A DNA stretch of 15,780 nucleotides from CAXBDP01 sp964598395 (GCA_964598395.1 CAZRBW010000062.1:1-15780), one strand, 5' to 3'; numbered from the stretch's first letter, positions 1 to 7,800 are shown. Notes: generated from the sequence alone by a model not told the origin. A program made the numbers and translations.

Positions 1-412
1 GACTCTTTACAGTCACAGCTTTTACCTCAAGCTCCTCAACTTCACCACCATATTGCTTTATTGTCTTGTTGATTCGCTCCTTGTGTTTTTGATCATACTT
101 GTCGCTAATACCACTAAGCATTTCTCCATAGCCTTTAACTCGGGTAAATTTCAGAGTCCCATTCTTGCTATCAATACATGCATTTACAGAAATACAATCT
201 CGATTTTTCACCAATCTTTCAAAAACTTCTGGAATTGGTTCTACACATATACCTTTCCAATTTAGATTCGTTTCAAAAAAGAAGGTATTAGAAAAACTAA
301 CTCCATCATGTGCGCCAATATCAAGGAAGAATCCATTCTTTGTATTATTGAAGAAAAGAGAATATACAAGGCTATCCTGACCTTCTTGAGAATAATATTT
401 ACTTTTATTCAT
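1..412 (-). CDS. FkbM-family SAM-dependent methyltransferase, N-terminal part (cut by window edge)
   Basis: Reading the minus strand from an ATG at 412-410 gives about 137 residues with no stop before the window edge. The N-terminus has the typical FkbM layout: a YYSQEGQD motif near residues 6-13, the SAM-binding motif DIGAHDG at 31-37, an SNTFFFE stretch at 41-47, and a CVEP acidic loop at 57-60 that would contact the SAM ribose. Family knowledge: FkbM enzymes O-methylate sugars or small molecules and are common in capsule, O-antigen and exopolysaccharide loci. That fits the neighbouring glycosyltransferases and suggests methylation of a glycan residue; the substrate cannot be told. The C-terminal half is missing only because the window ends. 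The start codon overlaps the start of the divergent GT10 gene by two bases, leaving no separate leader or promoter space, which is odd. Confidence 0.85.
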   Translation of the reverse strand, partial: MNKSKYYSQEGQDSLVYSLFFNNTKNGFFLDIGAHDGVSFSNTFFFETNLNWKGICVEPIPEVFERLVKNRDCISVNACIDSKNGTLKFTRVKGYGEMLSGISDKYDQKHKERINKTIKQYGGEVEELEVKAVTVKS

Positions 413-1223
413 GCGAAAAATTAAACTTGCATTTTCTGATTTTTGGAAGGACTTCAATCCTAAAGATAATTGGTTTTATATATTTCTCTCTATCCATTTT
501 GAAATTGAACTTAGCGAGGAACCTGACTTTTTGATTTATTCGAGTTATGGCCATCAATATTTGAAATATGATTGCTACCGAATATTTTACACTGCTGAAA
601 ATGTAAGGCCTAATTTTTTGGAATGTGATTTCGCATTGAGCTTTGATCATATTGGTAGAGAAAACCATTTTCGCCTCCCCCTTTATGGAATATGGGATGG
701 ATTGGAGCCATCTGATTTAATTAGTGCCAAGCAGGATTTTGTTGAGATTCTAAAAAAGAAAAATTCTTTTTGCTGCATGTTAGTTTCAAATGATAAGGCA
801 AAAGATCGGATTCGGTTTTTTCATAAGCTTTCGGAGTACAAAAAGGTTGATTCCGGAGGTAGGTTTTTGAATAATATTGGCGCTCCTGTTGACGATAAGT
901 TTAAGTTTTTGGAACCGTATAAGTTCACAGTAGCGTTCGAGAATTCTAGCCATCCTGGCTATGTCACCGAAAAGGTTTATCAACCGATGTTCAAAAATAC
1001 GATTCCCATTTATTGGGGTTCAGCAACAGTAAACCAAGATTTCAATACAAAAAGCTTTATTAATTGGCATGATTACAAATCAGATGAAGCCGTTATTAAG
1101 AGAATCATAGAATTAGATCAAAATGATGATCTATACTTGAAGATGCTTTCTGAGCCTTGGTTCAATGATAACCAAGTAAATGAATTTGTGAATAGGAAAA
1201 ATATTAAGCTGTTTTTCGACTAG
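411..1223 (+). CDS. GT10-family fucosyltransferase-like glycosyltransferase, possibly ended early by an in-frame TAG
   Basis: The 270-residue product has the signature of bacterial alpha-1,3/4-fucosyltransferases (GT10): an N-terminal KIKLAFSDFW strand, KYDCYRIFYTAENVRP near 53-68, FDHI and RLPLYGIW near 78-94, and the donor-binding block FENSSHPGYVTEKVYQPMF near 176-194 followed by NTIPIYWGS. Family members transfer fucose from GDP-fucose to GlcNAc-type acceptors, usually at the cytoplasmic face during O-antigen or capsule assembly; the acceptor here is unknown. Start ATG 411 matches the expected N-terminus. The reading frame stays open after TAG 1221-1223 for 36 more codons, with a family-like KPIAQTW stretch, to a TAA at 1332-1334, three bases before the next gene. 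This suggests the TAG is a mutation, base error or readthrough site and the ancestral gene was about 307 codons. Probably first gene of the glycosyltransferase operon. Confidence 0.88.
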   Translation: MRKIKLAFSDFWKDFNPKDNWFYIFLSIHFEIELSEEPDFLIYSSYGHQYLKYDCYRIFYTAENVRPNFLECDFALSFDHIGRENHFRLPLYGIWDGLEPSDLISAKQDFVEILKKKNSFCCMLVSNDKAKDRIRFFHKLSEYKKVDSGGRFLNNIGAPVDDKFKFLEPYKFTVAFENSSHPGYVTEKVYQPMFKNTIPIYWGSATVNQDFNTKSFINWHDYKSDEAVIKRIIELDQNDDLYLKMLSEPWFNDNQVNEFVNRKNIKLFFD

Positions 1224-1334
1224 GTTTTTGAGTATAACGAAAAGCCTATTGCCCAAACATGGAAAGTAAATTTTGGGACACTTTTAAGAAAAAGCAGAAA
1301 CTTTAAGAAAAAATTTTCAACAAGATTTAGATAA
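1224..1334 (+). other. In-frame continuation of the GT10 gene after TAG
   Basis: These 36 sense codons follow the TAG without a frame change and end at TAA 1332-1334. The encoded tail includes VFEYNEKPIAQTW and then a Lys/Arg-rich stretch (RKSRNFKKKF), resembling the basic C-terminal tails seen on GT10 enzymes. There is no internal start codon or separate gene here, so I read it as the lost or conditionally read C-terminus of the upstream gene. Confidence 0.55.
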
Positions 1335-1337
1335 TTC

Positions 1338-2168
1338 TTGAAACTAATATCCATCATCATTCCCTGTTACAACCAAGCACATTTTTTATCCGAATGTGTA
1401 GAATCAGTCCTTATCCAAGATTTTAAAGATTGGGAAATATTAATAGTAAATGATGGCTCTACAGACAATACCCTTAAAATTGCTTTAGATTTTGCTAAAA
1501 GTGATAAGCGGATTAATGTAATAGATAAAGAAAATGGAGGTTTGAGCTCTGCGAGAAATACAGGAATTAAGCAAGCCAATGGGAAGTATATCCATTTTCT
1601 AGATTCAGATGATTTTGTATTAGAGGGTTTTTATTCAGCGATAATTGACCATTTTGACTCTACAGAAAATGTGGATGTAATCGTGAGTGGCTATCAGTAT
1701 TATTCACTTGATAGTGGTTTTTTTCAAACTGTTGAGGGTCAAGAGAAAACTTACGACTTACAAGATTTCCTTGATGGAAATATTGCTCCACCAGTAGCCT
1801 TTTGTTTGAAAACTGAATTGATACAATCCTTTGGAAATTTTGATGAAAATCTGAAAAGTGCTGAGGATTGGGACTTTTGGTTGCGAGTTTTAAAGGCAGG
1901 AGGCAAAGTAAAAGGAATGAAAAAGGCATTGGTGGCCTATCGCTATTCAAAGGATAGCATGAGTAGAAATGCTTTTAGAATGTATGAGGCGTTAAAAACG
2001 GTAGCTCAAAGAGCAGTGAAAAGAGATGCTCGAATTCTTATCGAAACAGTAGAGAATCGTGATTATGACTTTGATTACAAATCTGTTATTAAAAATTCCC
2101 TACTCCAATGTTTAGGGGTAAGCCTGATGCAAGGAAAAGTCGAGGAATCAAGTGCATTTTTTAGAAGA
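1338..2168 (+). CDS. GT2-family (GT-A fold) glycosyltransferase, 5' part, broken by assembly gap
   Basis: About 277 residues are visible before the N-gap. The protein starts with the GT2 nucleotide-binding strand KLISIIIPCYNQ, then ILIVNDGSTDNT near residues 34-45, GGLSSARNTGI near 67-77, the metal-binding DXD block LDSDD at 88-92, and the catalytic-base region SAEDWDFWLR near 173-182. These show a soluble inverting sugar transferase using a nucleotide sugar; donor and acceptor are not predictable. Start TTG 1338 is the only option because an in-frame TAA lies at 1332-1334; no Shine-Dalgarno is visible, as is usual in Bacteroidota. It begins three bases after the extended GT10 frame, consistent with translational coupling. 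Coding is lost at the gap at 2169; the matching 3' end appears at about 2397-2585. Confidence 0.88.
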
Positions 2169-2178
2169 NNNNNNNNNN
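2169..2178. other. Scaffold gap (10 N)
   Basis: Ten undetermined bases. The left flank is the native AT-rich GT2 gene; the right flank is GC-rich and unlike anything else in the window, so this join is suspect. Confidence 0.99.
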
Positions 2179-2359
2179 CGGCGGCGGCGCTCTCCAGCAC
2201 GCGCGCGGCCTCTGCCCCCTCCAGCACGGCGCCACGGCCTTGATTGTTGACGGTCGATTGCGCCGCAAGCGCGCCCGGTTCGGGGATATAAAACTCCCGG
2301 TCCAGAATCGAATAGCGGGCGGAATATTCATTCACATTTCAGGCAAAGGATTTTGCCAT
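2179..2359 (-). CDS. Unidentified GC-rich gene fragment on the foreign-looking segment, with in-frame TGA
   Basis: On the minus strand an AGGAG motif lies six bases before an ATG at 2359-2357. It is followed by six codons (MAKSFA), an in-frame TGA at 2341-2339, then an open frame to the gap containing NEYSARYSILDREFYIPEPG and an Ala/Glu-rich stretch. A GTG at 2335-2333 could serve as an alternative start but has no Shine-Dalgarno. Codon use is strongly GC-biased, unlike all neighbours. I do not recognise the family. The TGA may be a base error, a real stop, or a recoded codon. The piece is truncated by the gap. Confidence 0.35.
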
Positions 2360-2396
2360 AATGTGCTCCTACTTATCGTTTCGCTATTGGTATTCC
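2179..2396. other. GC-rich foreign-looking segment inside the GT2 gene
   Basis: The first about 120 bases after the gap are roughly three quarters G+C by eye, against about 40% elsewhere, and are full of CGG/GCG words. It interrupts the GT2 reading frame, which resumes around 2397-2400. It carries what looks like the start region of an unrelated gene on the opposite strand, with a good Shine-Dalgarno, which the native genes mostly lack. The right junction is approximate. Most likely this is a misjoined contig end from another organism; a real small insertion is the alternative. Confidence 0.7.
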
Positions 2397-2585
2397 ATGG
2401 AAGATCTAAAAAGAGTTTTTAATGAAATATATCCTTCATTCTCCCTTTTCTTTGACCAAAATCCAATTGATGGCTTGACCAAAAATTCAATTTTGTCAAA
2501 GATTTTTGAAAGGCATAGAAAGCAATATAATATTCAGAAATTTGGCTTTATTGGAAGGGTAATTAACAAGCTAAGTTTTGGATAA
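2397..2585 (+). CDS. GT2-family glycosyltransferase, 3' part (C-terminus of the interrupted gene)
   Basis: After the foreign-looking stretch the sequence returns to AT-rich native codon use. The frame reads MEDLKRVFNEIYPSFSLFF, DGLTKNSILSKIFERHRKQY, and ends with INKLSFG and TAA at 2583-2585. This is a helical, basic tail of the kind that follows the GT-A domain, and I read it as the same gene that starts at 1338. The frame is open back to 2316, but codons before about 2397 belong to the foreign-looking sequence. Its last eight bases overlap the TTG start of the next GT2 gene, a coupling typical of polysaccharide operons. Confidence 0.6.
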   Translation: MEDLKRVFNEIYPSFSLFFDQNPIDGLTKNSILSKIFERHRKQYNIQKFGFIGRVINKLSFG

Positions 2586-3615
2586 AGGCATCTCCATCAT
2601 CATTTGCACCTATAATGGTCGTATCCGTTTGGAGGCTACCCTAGCGAGCGTGGCTGCGCTGCGTGTTCCTTCTGGTGCAGGTTTGGAGCTATTGCTGGTA
2701 GATAATGCCTCTACAGATGGTACCACAGAATATTGCCAAGAGTGGGCAAAAGCTAATCAGTTTGAATATTTGAGAGTATTGCATGAGCCTAAGCCGGGTT
2801 TAAGTCATGCAAGGCAATGCGGTTTTCAAGCTGCCCAATATCCCTACATCCTACTTTGCGATGATGACAATCACTTAGCGGAGGATTATCTGCAAATTGG
2901 TTTTGAACTATTGGAAGCACATCCACAAATTGGTGCTTTGGGCGGTTTGGGCAAGCCACTTTTCGAAGAAGAGGAGCCCGATTGGTTCGAGCGCTTCCAT
3001 TATAGTTTTGCAGTGGGTCCACAGAATAGCCACTCCGGTAAGATCAACCGCACCGTTGCAGATGTTTATGGTGCAGGCTGCTTCTTCCGCAAGTCCGCTT
3101 TGAGCCAAGTGTATGGTGCAGGTTTCAACTCCGCGCTTAGCGATAGAAAAGGAGCCAGCCTAAGTTCAGGTGGCGATGTGGAGCTTTGCTATGCCTTACA
3201 AATCGCGGGTTATGAAATTTGGTATGAGGCCAAACTCACTTTCTTCCACTATATGCCCGCCAACCGTATGAATTGGGCATATTATCTCAAATTGAAAAAG
3301 GCTATTCCTGCCCAACATGCCTTGATGCTAGCCTATAGATTTATGCTAGAAAACACATCTCGATCTGCTTTTCAGTTTAGGCTTTATTATTTCAAAATGT
3401 GGTACAAAGCCAAACTCAACTATTTGGGCTACCTATTAAAAAAGCTCCTAGGCCTTAGCAAAAGCAGCCAAAAAGAGCGGGAGGTAGGCGCCATCGTTCT
3501 GCCACAGAAGTTTTATTCCTTTTTTGTTCATTATAGGAGTGCGGGGAGATTGTTTAGGGATTTGGTGAAGATGGAAAAATTGTTGGCGGTTGAAGAAGAA
3601 GTTGAGGGAGGATAG
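2578..3615 (+). CDS. GT2-family glycosyltransferase
   Basis: The complete 345-residue protein opens with the GT2 strand GISIIICTYN, then LLLVDNASTDGTTEY near 38-52, PGLSHARQCGF near 73-83, and the DXD-type metal site LLCDDDNH with Asp 95-97. GALGG near 133 and the region GGDVELCYALQIAGYEIWYE place the catalytic Asp/Glu in the usual position. A predicted amphipathic Lys/Tyr-rich C-terminal segment (about 275-315) may dock at the membrane. It should add one sugar to the locus glycan; the specificity is unknown. Start TTG 2578 overlaps the preceding stop by eight bases, so the genes are coupled. The last residues, VEEEVEGG, are encoded by a repeat that also occurs downstream of other genes, so the original C-terminus may have been altered. 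Confidence 0.9.
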   Translation: MDKGISIIICTYNGRIRLEATLASVAALRVPSGAGLELLLVDNASTDGTTEYCQEWAKANQFEYLRVLHEPKPGLSHARQCGFQAAQYPYILLCDDDNHLAEDYLQIGFELLEAHPQIGALGGLGKPLFEEEEPDWFERFHYSFAVGPQNSHSGKINRTVADVYGAGCFFRKSALSQVYGAGFNSALSDRKGASLSSGGDVELCYALQIAGYEIWYEAKLTFFHYMPANRMNWAYYLKLKKAIPAQHALMLAYRFMLENTSRSAFQFRLYYFKMWYKAKLNYLGYLLKKLLGLSKSSQKEREVGAIVLPQKFYSFFVHYRSAGRLFRDLVKMEKLLAVEEEVEGG

Positions 3616-3626
3616 AGGATGGTTGA
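3601..3626 (+). repeat. G-rich gene-end repeat after GT2
   Basis: This sequence contains GGAGGATAGAGGATGG followed by TTGA and spans the GT2 stop codon. The same 16-mer lies on the coding strand downstream of mfd and of the amidohydrolase. It is one member of a family found at the 3' ends of five genes in this window. Confidence 0.75.
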
Positions 3627-3645
3627 TTTTATTCAAAGTCAGTAG

Positions 3646-3665
3646 AGCCGTAGCACGCTACGGCT
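3646..3665. repeat. Perfect 9-bp inverted repeat about 30 bp after the GT2 stop
   Basis: AGCCGTAGC and GCTACGGCT are separated by AC, giving a strong hairpin. There is no U-run after it, so it is not a classic intrinsic terminator, though its place at the end of the operon would suit transcript 3'-end protection. It could equally be one more unit of the repeat mosaic. Confidence 0.6.
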
Positions 3666-3776
3666 GAGGCGGTGAATTAGAGGAGGGAATTTTTGGTAGA
3701 TAAAATAGTGATGCGGGCAAAACCCTTGAAGGGCTGACTGTTAGCGTAATTGGCGAAGAAAAAATCCGTGGAATCT

Positions 3777-3876
3777 NNNNNNNNNNNNNNNNNNNNNNNN
3801 NNNNNNNNNNNNNNNNNNNNNNNNNNNNNNNNNNNNNNNNNNNNNNNNNNNNNNNNNNNNNNNNNNNNNNNNNNNN
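3777..3876. other. Scaffold gap (100 N)
   Basis: One hundred N, the conventional length for a gap of unknown size. The flanks (AATCCGTGGAATC on the left, GTGATTCAGAC on the right) are the two sides of a short hairpin region in the fic-flanking repeats, in opposite orientation. The true missing piece may be only a few tens of bases. Confidence 0.95.
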
Positions 3877-4015
3877 GTGATTCAGACGATTTCGCGGGCT
3901 TGGCTGCCGAGGCGGGAGGCCCACCTTCGGCCGGTAAAATGATTTTTGCTACTCCATTATCCCACAGCTGCACCGTGGGCTATTGAGATTTCGCTCCGCT
4001 GGAGCTGGAAATGAT
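3877..4015 (-). repeat. Rearranged inverted copy of the fic-flanking repeat, first module
   Basis: Read on the minus strand this matches the left half of the repeats at 13801 and 15314: the GCTCC-AGC-GGAGC hairpin, the CCCACGG/CCGTGGG hairpin (here at 3961-3979 with one mismatch), and the CCGGCCGAAGGTGGGCCTCC segment. Modules are in a different order from the two copies around fic, so it is a shuffled fragment and not an intact copy. No gene is visible. Confidence 0.75.
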
Positions 4016-4025
4016 AGTCAACTAC

Positions 4026-4050
4026 GATTCGGAATTTGCAATTCCGAATC
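4026..4050. repeat. Perfect 11-bp inverted repeat centred on TTGCAA
   Basis: GATTCGGAATT and AATTCCGAATC flank a TGC loop. It is built like the smaller ACATT-TGC-AATGT dyads in the fic-flanking repeats, so it is probably a relative of them. Confidence 0.75.
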
Positions 4051-4082
4051 AATGATACATTGGAATTGTAATCCAACACCCT

Positions 4083-4110
4083 GTAGGGACAGGACGCGAC
4101 CTGTCCTTAC
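4083..4110. repeat. GTAGAGAC-type palindrome, unit 1 (degenerate)
   Basis: A 28-bp near-palindrome beginning GTAGGGACAGG and ending CCTGTCCTTAC; divergent member of the palindrome family in this intergenic region. Confidence 0.7.
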
Positions 4111-4168
4111 AATGCACATCCAAAATGACGGAATTTTCAATCGCAATTTCAATAAACACACCAACTGT

Positions 4169-4196
4169 GTAGAGACGCAATGCATTGCGTCTCTAC
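4169..4196. repeat. GTAGAGAC-type palindrome, unit 2 (perfect)
   Basis: A 28-bp perfect palindrome; half-site GTAGAGACGCAATG. Confidence 0.9.
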
Positions 4197-4304
4197 CAAA
4201 CCCATAACCACGATAAAACCATCATTGAATCACCAACCCTGTAGAGACAGGGCATGCCCTGTCTCTACATCCGCAACACCAAACATCATCCCAAATCTGT
4301 AAAC
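4191..4304 (+). repeat. Segmental direct repeat, copy A
   Basis: About 114 bp repeated almost exactly 300 bp downstream (4491-4610). It begins at the right arm of one palindrome (CTCTACCAAACCC), passes through a second palindrome and ends at CCAAATCTGTAAAC. Confidence 0.9.
4241..4268. repeat. GTAGAGAC-type palindrome, unit 3 (perfect)
   Basis: A 28-bp perfect palindrome; half-site GTAGAGACAGGGCA. Identical to unit 5. Confidence 0.9.
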
Positions 4305-4379
4305 CTGGATCAGGACGACACAGATAAAAAAATCCTAAAATCCTGCAAATCCTAATTCAGACAAATACAGCGATGGTTA

Positions 4380-4457
4380 TCGCATTAGCTACTTGTTAAT
4401 CATCGGATTACAAATCCTATTTATCTGTTGTTCCACATTGCAAATGTCGAACAGTCA
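4380..4457 (-). repeat. Rearranged inverted copy of the fic-flanking repeat, second module
   Basis: On the minus strand this matches the right half of the repeats around fic: the GTTC-ACATT-AATGT-GAAC dyad (here 4430-4452), CAACAGATAAATAGGAT, and CTTAACAAG-like sequence. It lies after the first module, separated by about 360 bp of palindromes, so the order is reversed relative to an intact inverted copy. Confidence 0.75.
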
Positions 4458-4470
4458 GCATCACCCATTT

Positions 4471-4494
4471 AGAGACGCGATTAATCGCGTCTCT
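4471..4494. repeat. GTAGAGAC-type palindrome, unit 4
   Basis: A 24-bp perfect palindrome; half-site AGAGACGCGATT. The outermost two base pairs of the 28-bp form are broken. Confidence 0.85.
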
Positions 4495-4610
4495 ACCAAA
4501 CCCATAACCACGATAAAACCATCATTGAAAACACCAACCCCCAGCGTAGAGACAGGGCATGCCCTGTCTCTACATCCACAACACCAAAACATCATCCCAA
4601 ATCTGTAAAC
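4491..4610 (+). repeat. Segmental direct repeat, copy B
   Basis: Second copy of the 4191-4304 segment with a few substitutions and small indels; similarity continues weakly to about 4630 (TCAGGAGGACACA against TCAGGACGACACA). Confidence 0.9.
4546..4573. repeat. GTAGAGAC-type palindrome, unit 5 (perfect)
   Basis: A 28-bp perfect palindrome identical to unit 3. Confidence 0.9.
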
Positions 4611-4670
4611 GATTTTCAGGAGGACACAAAACAAAAAATTATAGTCCATCATTGAACACACCAAAACCCA

Positions 4671-4698
4671 GTAAAGACGCAAGGCATTGCGGCACTAC
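4671..4698. repeat. GTAGAGAC-type palindrome, unit 6 (degenerate)
   Basis: Begins GTAAAGACGCAAGG and ends GCGGCACTAC, with several mismatches to a perfect palindrome. It is preceded by the CATTGAACACACCAAAACCC leader shared with the other units. Confidence 0.65.
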
Positions 4699-4728
4699 GG
4701 GAGGTCAACAATCAAAATTTTTGGCTGT

Positions 4729-4817
4729 TCTCCATCAACCATCCTCTATCCTCCCTCAACTTCTTCCTCAACCGTCCTCCGTCAACCGTCAACCATTCTT
4801 CAACTGTCAACCATCCC
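4729..4817 (-). repeat. G-rich gene-end repeat array after mfd
   Basis: Read in the mfd direction the array consists of GGTTGACGG, GGTTGAGGAAG and GGAGGATAGAGGATGG words, and it includes the last codons of mfd. Twenty-four consecutive bases are identical to the repeat at the end of the GT2 gene at 3601. It may protect or end the mfd transcript; that is inference only. Confidence 0.75.
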
Positions 4818-7800
4818 ATCCAACAGCGCAATGGCTTGGCTCACTTCGGTTACATTTTGAATGCTGAGGATGAGTTTGCCTTTTACATCGCGGAGTTTGC
4901 AGTTTCGAGGGTGCATTTGCACGTAGGTAAGTACTTTGCCGAAAACATCCGACTTGTAATAAGCTTCGTTTTTGGCGTCGAGGAAATAGGCTTTTAAGTT
5001 GCCATTTTTCAGTTGGAGTTTCTCAATACCGAGCAATTCGGCTTTCCAGCGAAGGCGTACTGTTTCGATTAGGCTTTCGACCGAATCGGGCAAGGGACCA
5101 AAGCGGTCGCGAAGTGAGCTGATAAAGTCGGCTAATTCCTGCTCATTTTTGATGCTATCTAGGCTAGAATACAATCGCAATCGCTCAGAAATATTGCCTA
5201 CATAGCTCTCAGGAATGATCAGTTCCAAATCCGTTTCGATACTGCAATCAGTGACAATTTTCTTGGCAGCTTCGATCAGGCTATTTTTGAAGAGGTCTTT
5301 AAATTCGGTTTCTTTCAATTCCTGCACGGTTTCTTCCAGCACTTTATGGTAAGTTTCGAAACCAAGGTCATTGATAAATCCGCTTTGTTCGCCACCTAGC
5401 AGATTGCCTGCGCCACGGATATCGAGATCGCGCATGGCTACTTTAAAGCCATCGCCCAGCTCGCTGAATTCCTCTAAGGTTTGGAGTCTTTTGCGGGCTT
5501 CGTTGGTAAGTGTAGCAGCGGGAGGAGCTAATAAATAGCAATAGGCCTTTTTGTTGGAGCGACCCACCCTCCCGCGCATTTGGTGCACGTCGGATAAGCC
5601 AAACATGTGGGCTCTATTGATAATGATGGTATTGGCATTCGGAATATCCAATCCCGATTCTATTATGTTGGTAGAAACTAGTACATCATAATCTCCTTCG
5701 ATAAAGGCGGCCATCACTTTTTCCAATTTGGCACCATCCATTTGCCCATGAGCCACGGTAATTTTCGCATCAGGCACCAAGCGCAATATGATATTCGCCA
5801 TTTGCTCAATATCGCTCACCCTATTATGCACAAAGAAAACCTGACCATTTCTGTCCAATTCATCTTTTACAGCATCACGGATTACCTCCTCATTATACGT
5901 ATGTATTTTGGTGGTAACGGCTTGCCTATTTGGTGGAGGCGTGGAAATCACACTCAGGTCACGAGCGCCCATCAGCGAGAAGTGTAGCGTTCGTGGAATC
6001 GGCGTGGCAGTGAGTGTGAGTACATCTACATTCACGCGCATTTCTTTTAGTTTTTCCTTTACGGCCACACCAAATTTCTGCTCTTCATCTATGATCAGCA
6101 AGCCCAAATTTTTGAATTTGATATCCTTACTCACAATACGATGTGTGCCTATAATGATATCAATCTTACCTTCTTGCAGCTTTTTCACCGATTCCTTGAT
6201 GCTTGCCGCACTTTTAAAACGATTGATATAATCGATAGTGACGGCGAAATTGCTCAAGCGCTCGGTGAAAGTGCGATGATGCTGCATAGCCAAAATCGTG
6301 GTAGGCACGAGTACTGCCACTTGCTTGCCATCGACTACCGCTTTGAAGGCTGCTCGAATGGCCACTTCCGTTTTGCCAAAGCCAACATCACCACATACTA
6401 GCCTGTCCATCGGGTGGGCTAGTTCCATATCGTTTTTCACATCTTGTGTAGCTGTGGCTTGGTCGGGAGTATCTTCATAAATAAATGATGACTCCAACTC
6501 TGCCTGCATCACTCCGTCTTTGGAAAAGGCAAATCCAGTGGTGGCTTTTCGCTTGGCATAGAGTTGAATTAGCTTTTGGGCGATGTCTTTAACCTTTTTC
6601 TTTACCTTCTTTTTCTTATTTTCCCATTCAGGCGAGCCCAATTTGCTCATCACAGGCGGTGTGCCTTCTTGGCCAGTATAGCGGGCCAGTTTGTGTAGAG
6701 AGTGAATACTTACAAATAGCAAATCATTATCACGATACACTATGCGCACCGCTTCTTGGGTTTTGCCATTGGTTTCCACCTTCTCCATCCCTGCAAAGCG
6801 CCCAATGCCATAGTCGATGTGGGTTACATAATCGCCAGCGTGTAGCGTTTGCAACTCCTTCAAGGTCATTGCCTTGCTTTTGGAAAACTTCTCTTTGGTT
6901 TTGGCTCGATGGTATCGCTCGAAAATCTGATGATCTGTATAGCAGGCGATTTTAAGATTCTCGTCTATAAATCCCTCCCGCAATCCTAGCGAGAGCGTAT
7001 GAAATTTTAGGTGAGGGTCAATTTCCTCGAAAATGGACACGATTCTATCCAGCTGTTTGGCTTGCTCCGATACCATTAGGCAGAGGTAATTTCTGGAGCG
7101 TTTTTCCTCCAAATCATCCTTCAGCAGATTAAAATTCTTGTTGAACGAAGGCTGTGGAAATGAATGATATTGGAGTTTGTGAGCATTTGGCAACTGAAAT
7201 CTAGAGCCAAATTCTACCAAATGTTTTTTGAATAATGATTGCTCGAAGCTTTCTCTGGTTTCGAAAAGCTCATTTGGCTTCAGCATCAAATTCGGACTGC
7301 CGCTATCTTTTATCAGATTCTCGAAATGCTGTTTTACTTTCTCGAAATTCTTGGAAATTACATCATAGCAAAGCTCTAGATCTTTGATCCATACTGCGGA
7401 TGAATTTGGAAAAAAGTCGAAAAAGGACTCCCGCTGCTCCATAAGAAGCTTCGTTTGCATATTGGGCAGCAGGGTAATAAGCGGGAGGATATCTCTCGAA
7501 AGTTGGCTATTGGGCTCGAAACTTCTAATGCTTTCAATCTCATTGCCGAAAAGCTCGATACGGTAAGGCAAATCATCCGAAAAGCTAAAAACATCCACAA
7601 TGCCACCTCGAATAGAATATTGACCTGGCTCATATACAAAATCACTCCTTTCGAAATCGTAGGTTTCCAGTAATTCAGTAAAGAAATTCAGGTCTATTTT
7701 TTCGCCCACTTTCGCCGTGAAAGTATTTTCGGTGAGGCTTCGCTTGTTCACCACCTTTTCGCTAAGCGCTTCGGGATAGCTCACCACGATAAATGGCTTT

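Noticed and set aside
53..380. Plus-strand open frames at the left edge
   Set aside because: They are antisense to the clear FkbM methyltransferase frame with DIGAHDG on the minus strand.
3766..4457. An intact third inverted copy of the fic-flanking repeat
   Set aside because: Module order differs from the two copies at fic and about 360 bp of unrelated palindromes intervene, so it is a set of shuffled fragments.
4393..4682. Small open frames across the palindrome cluster on both strands
   Set aside because: They consist of translated palindromes and repeated spacers, have no ribosome site or family features, and overlap on opposite strands.
4083..4698. CRISPR array
   Set aside because: The repeats are full palindromes with variable cores and irregular spacing; no uniform spacers and no cas genes.
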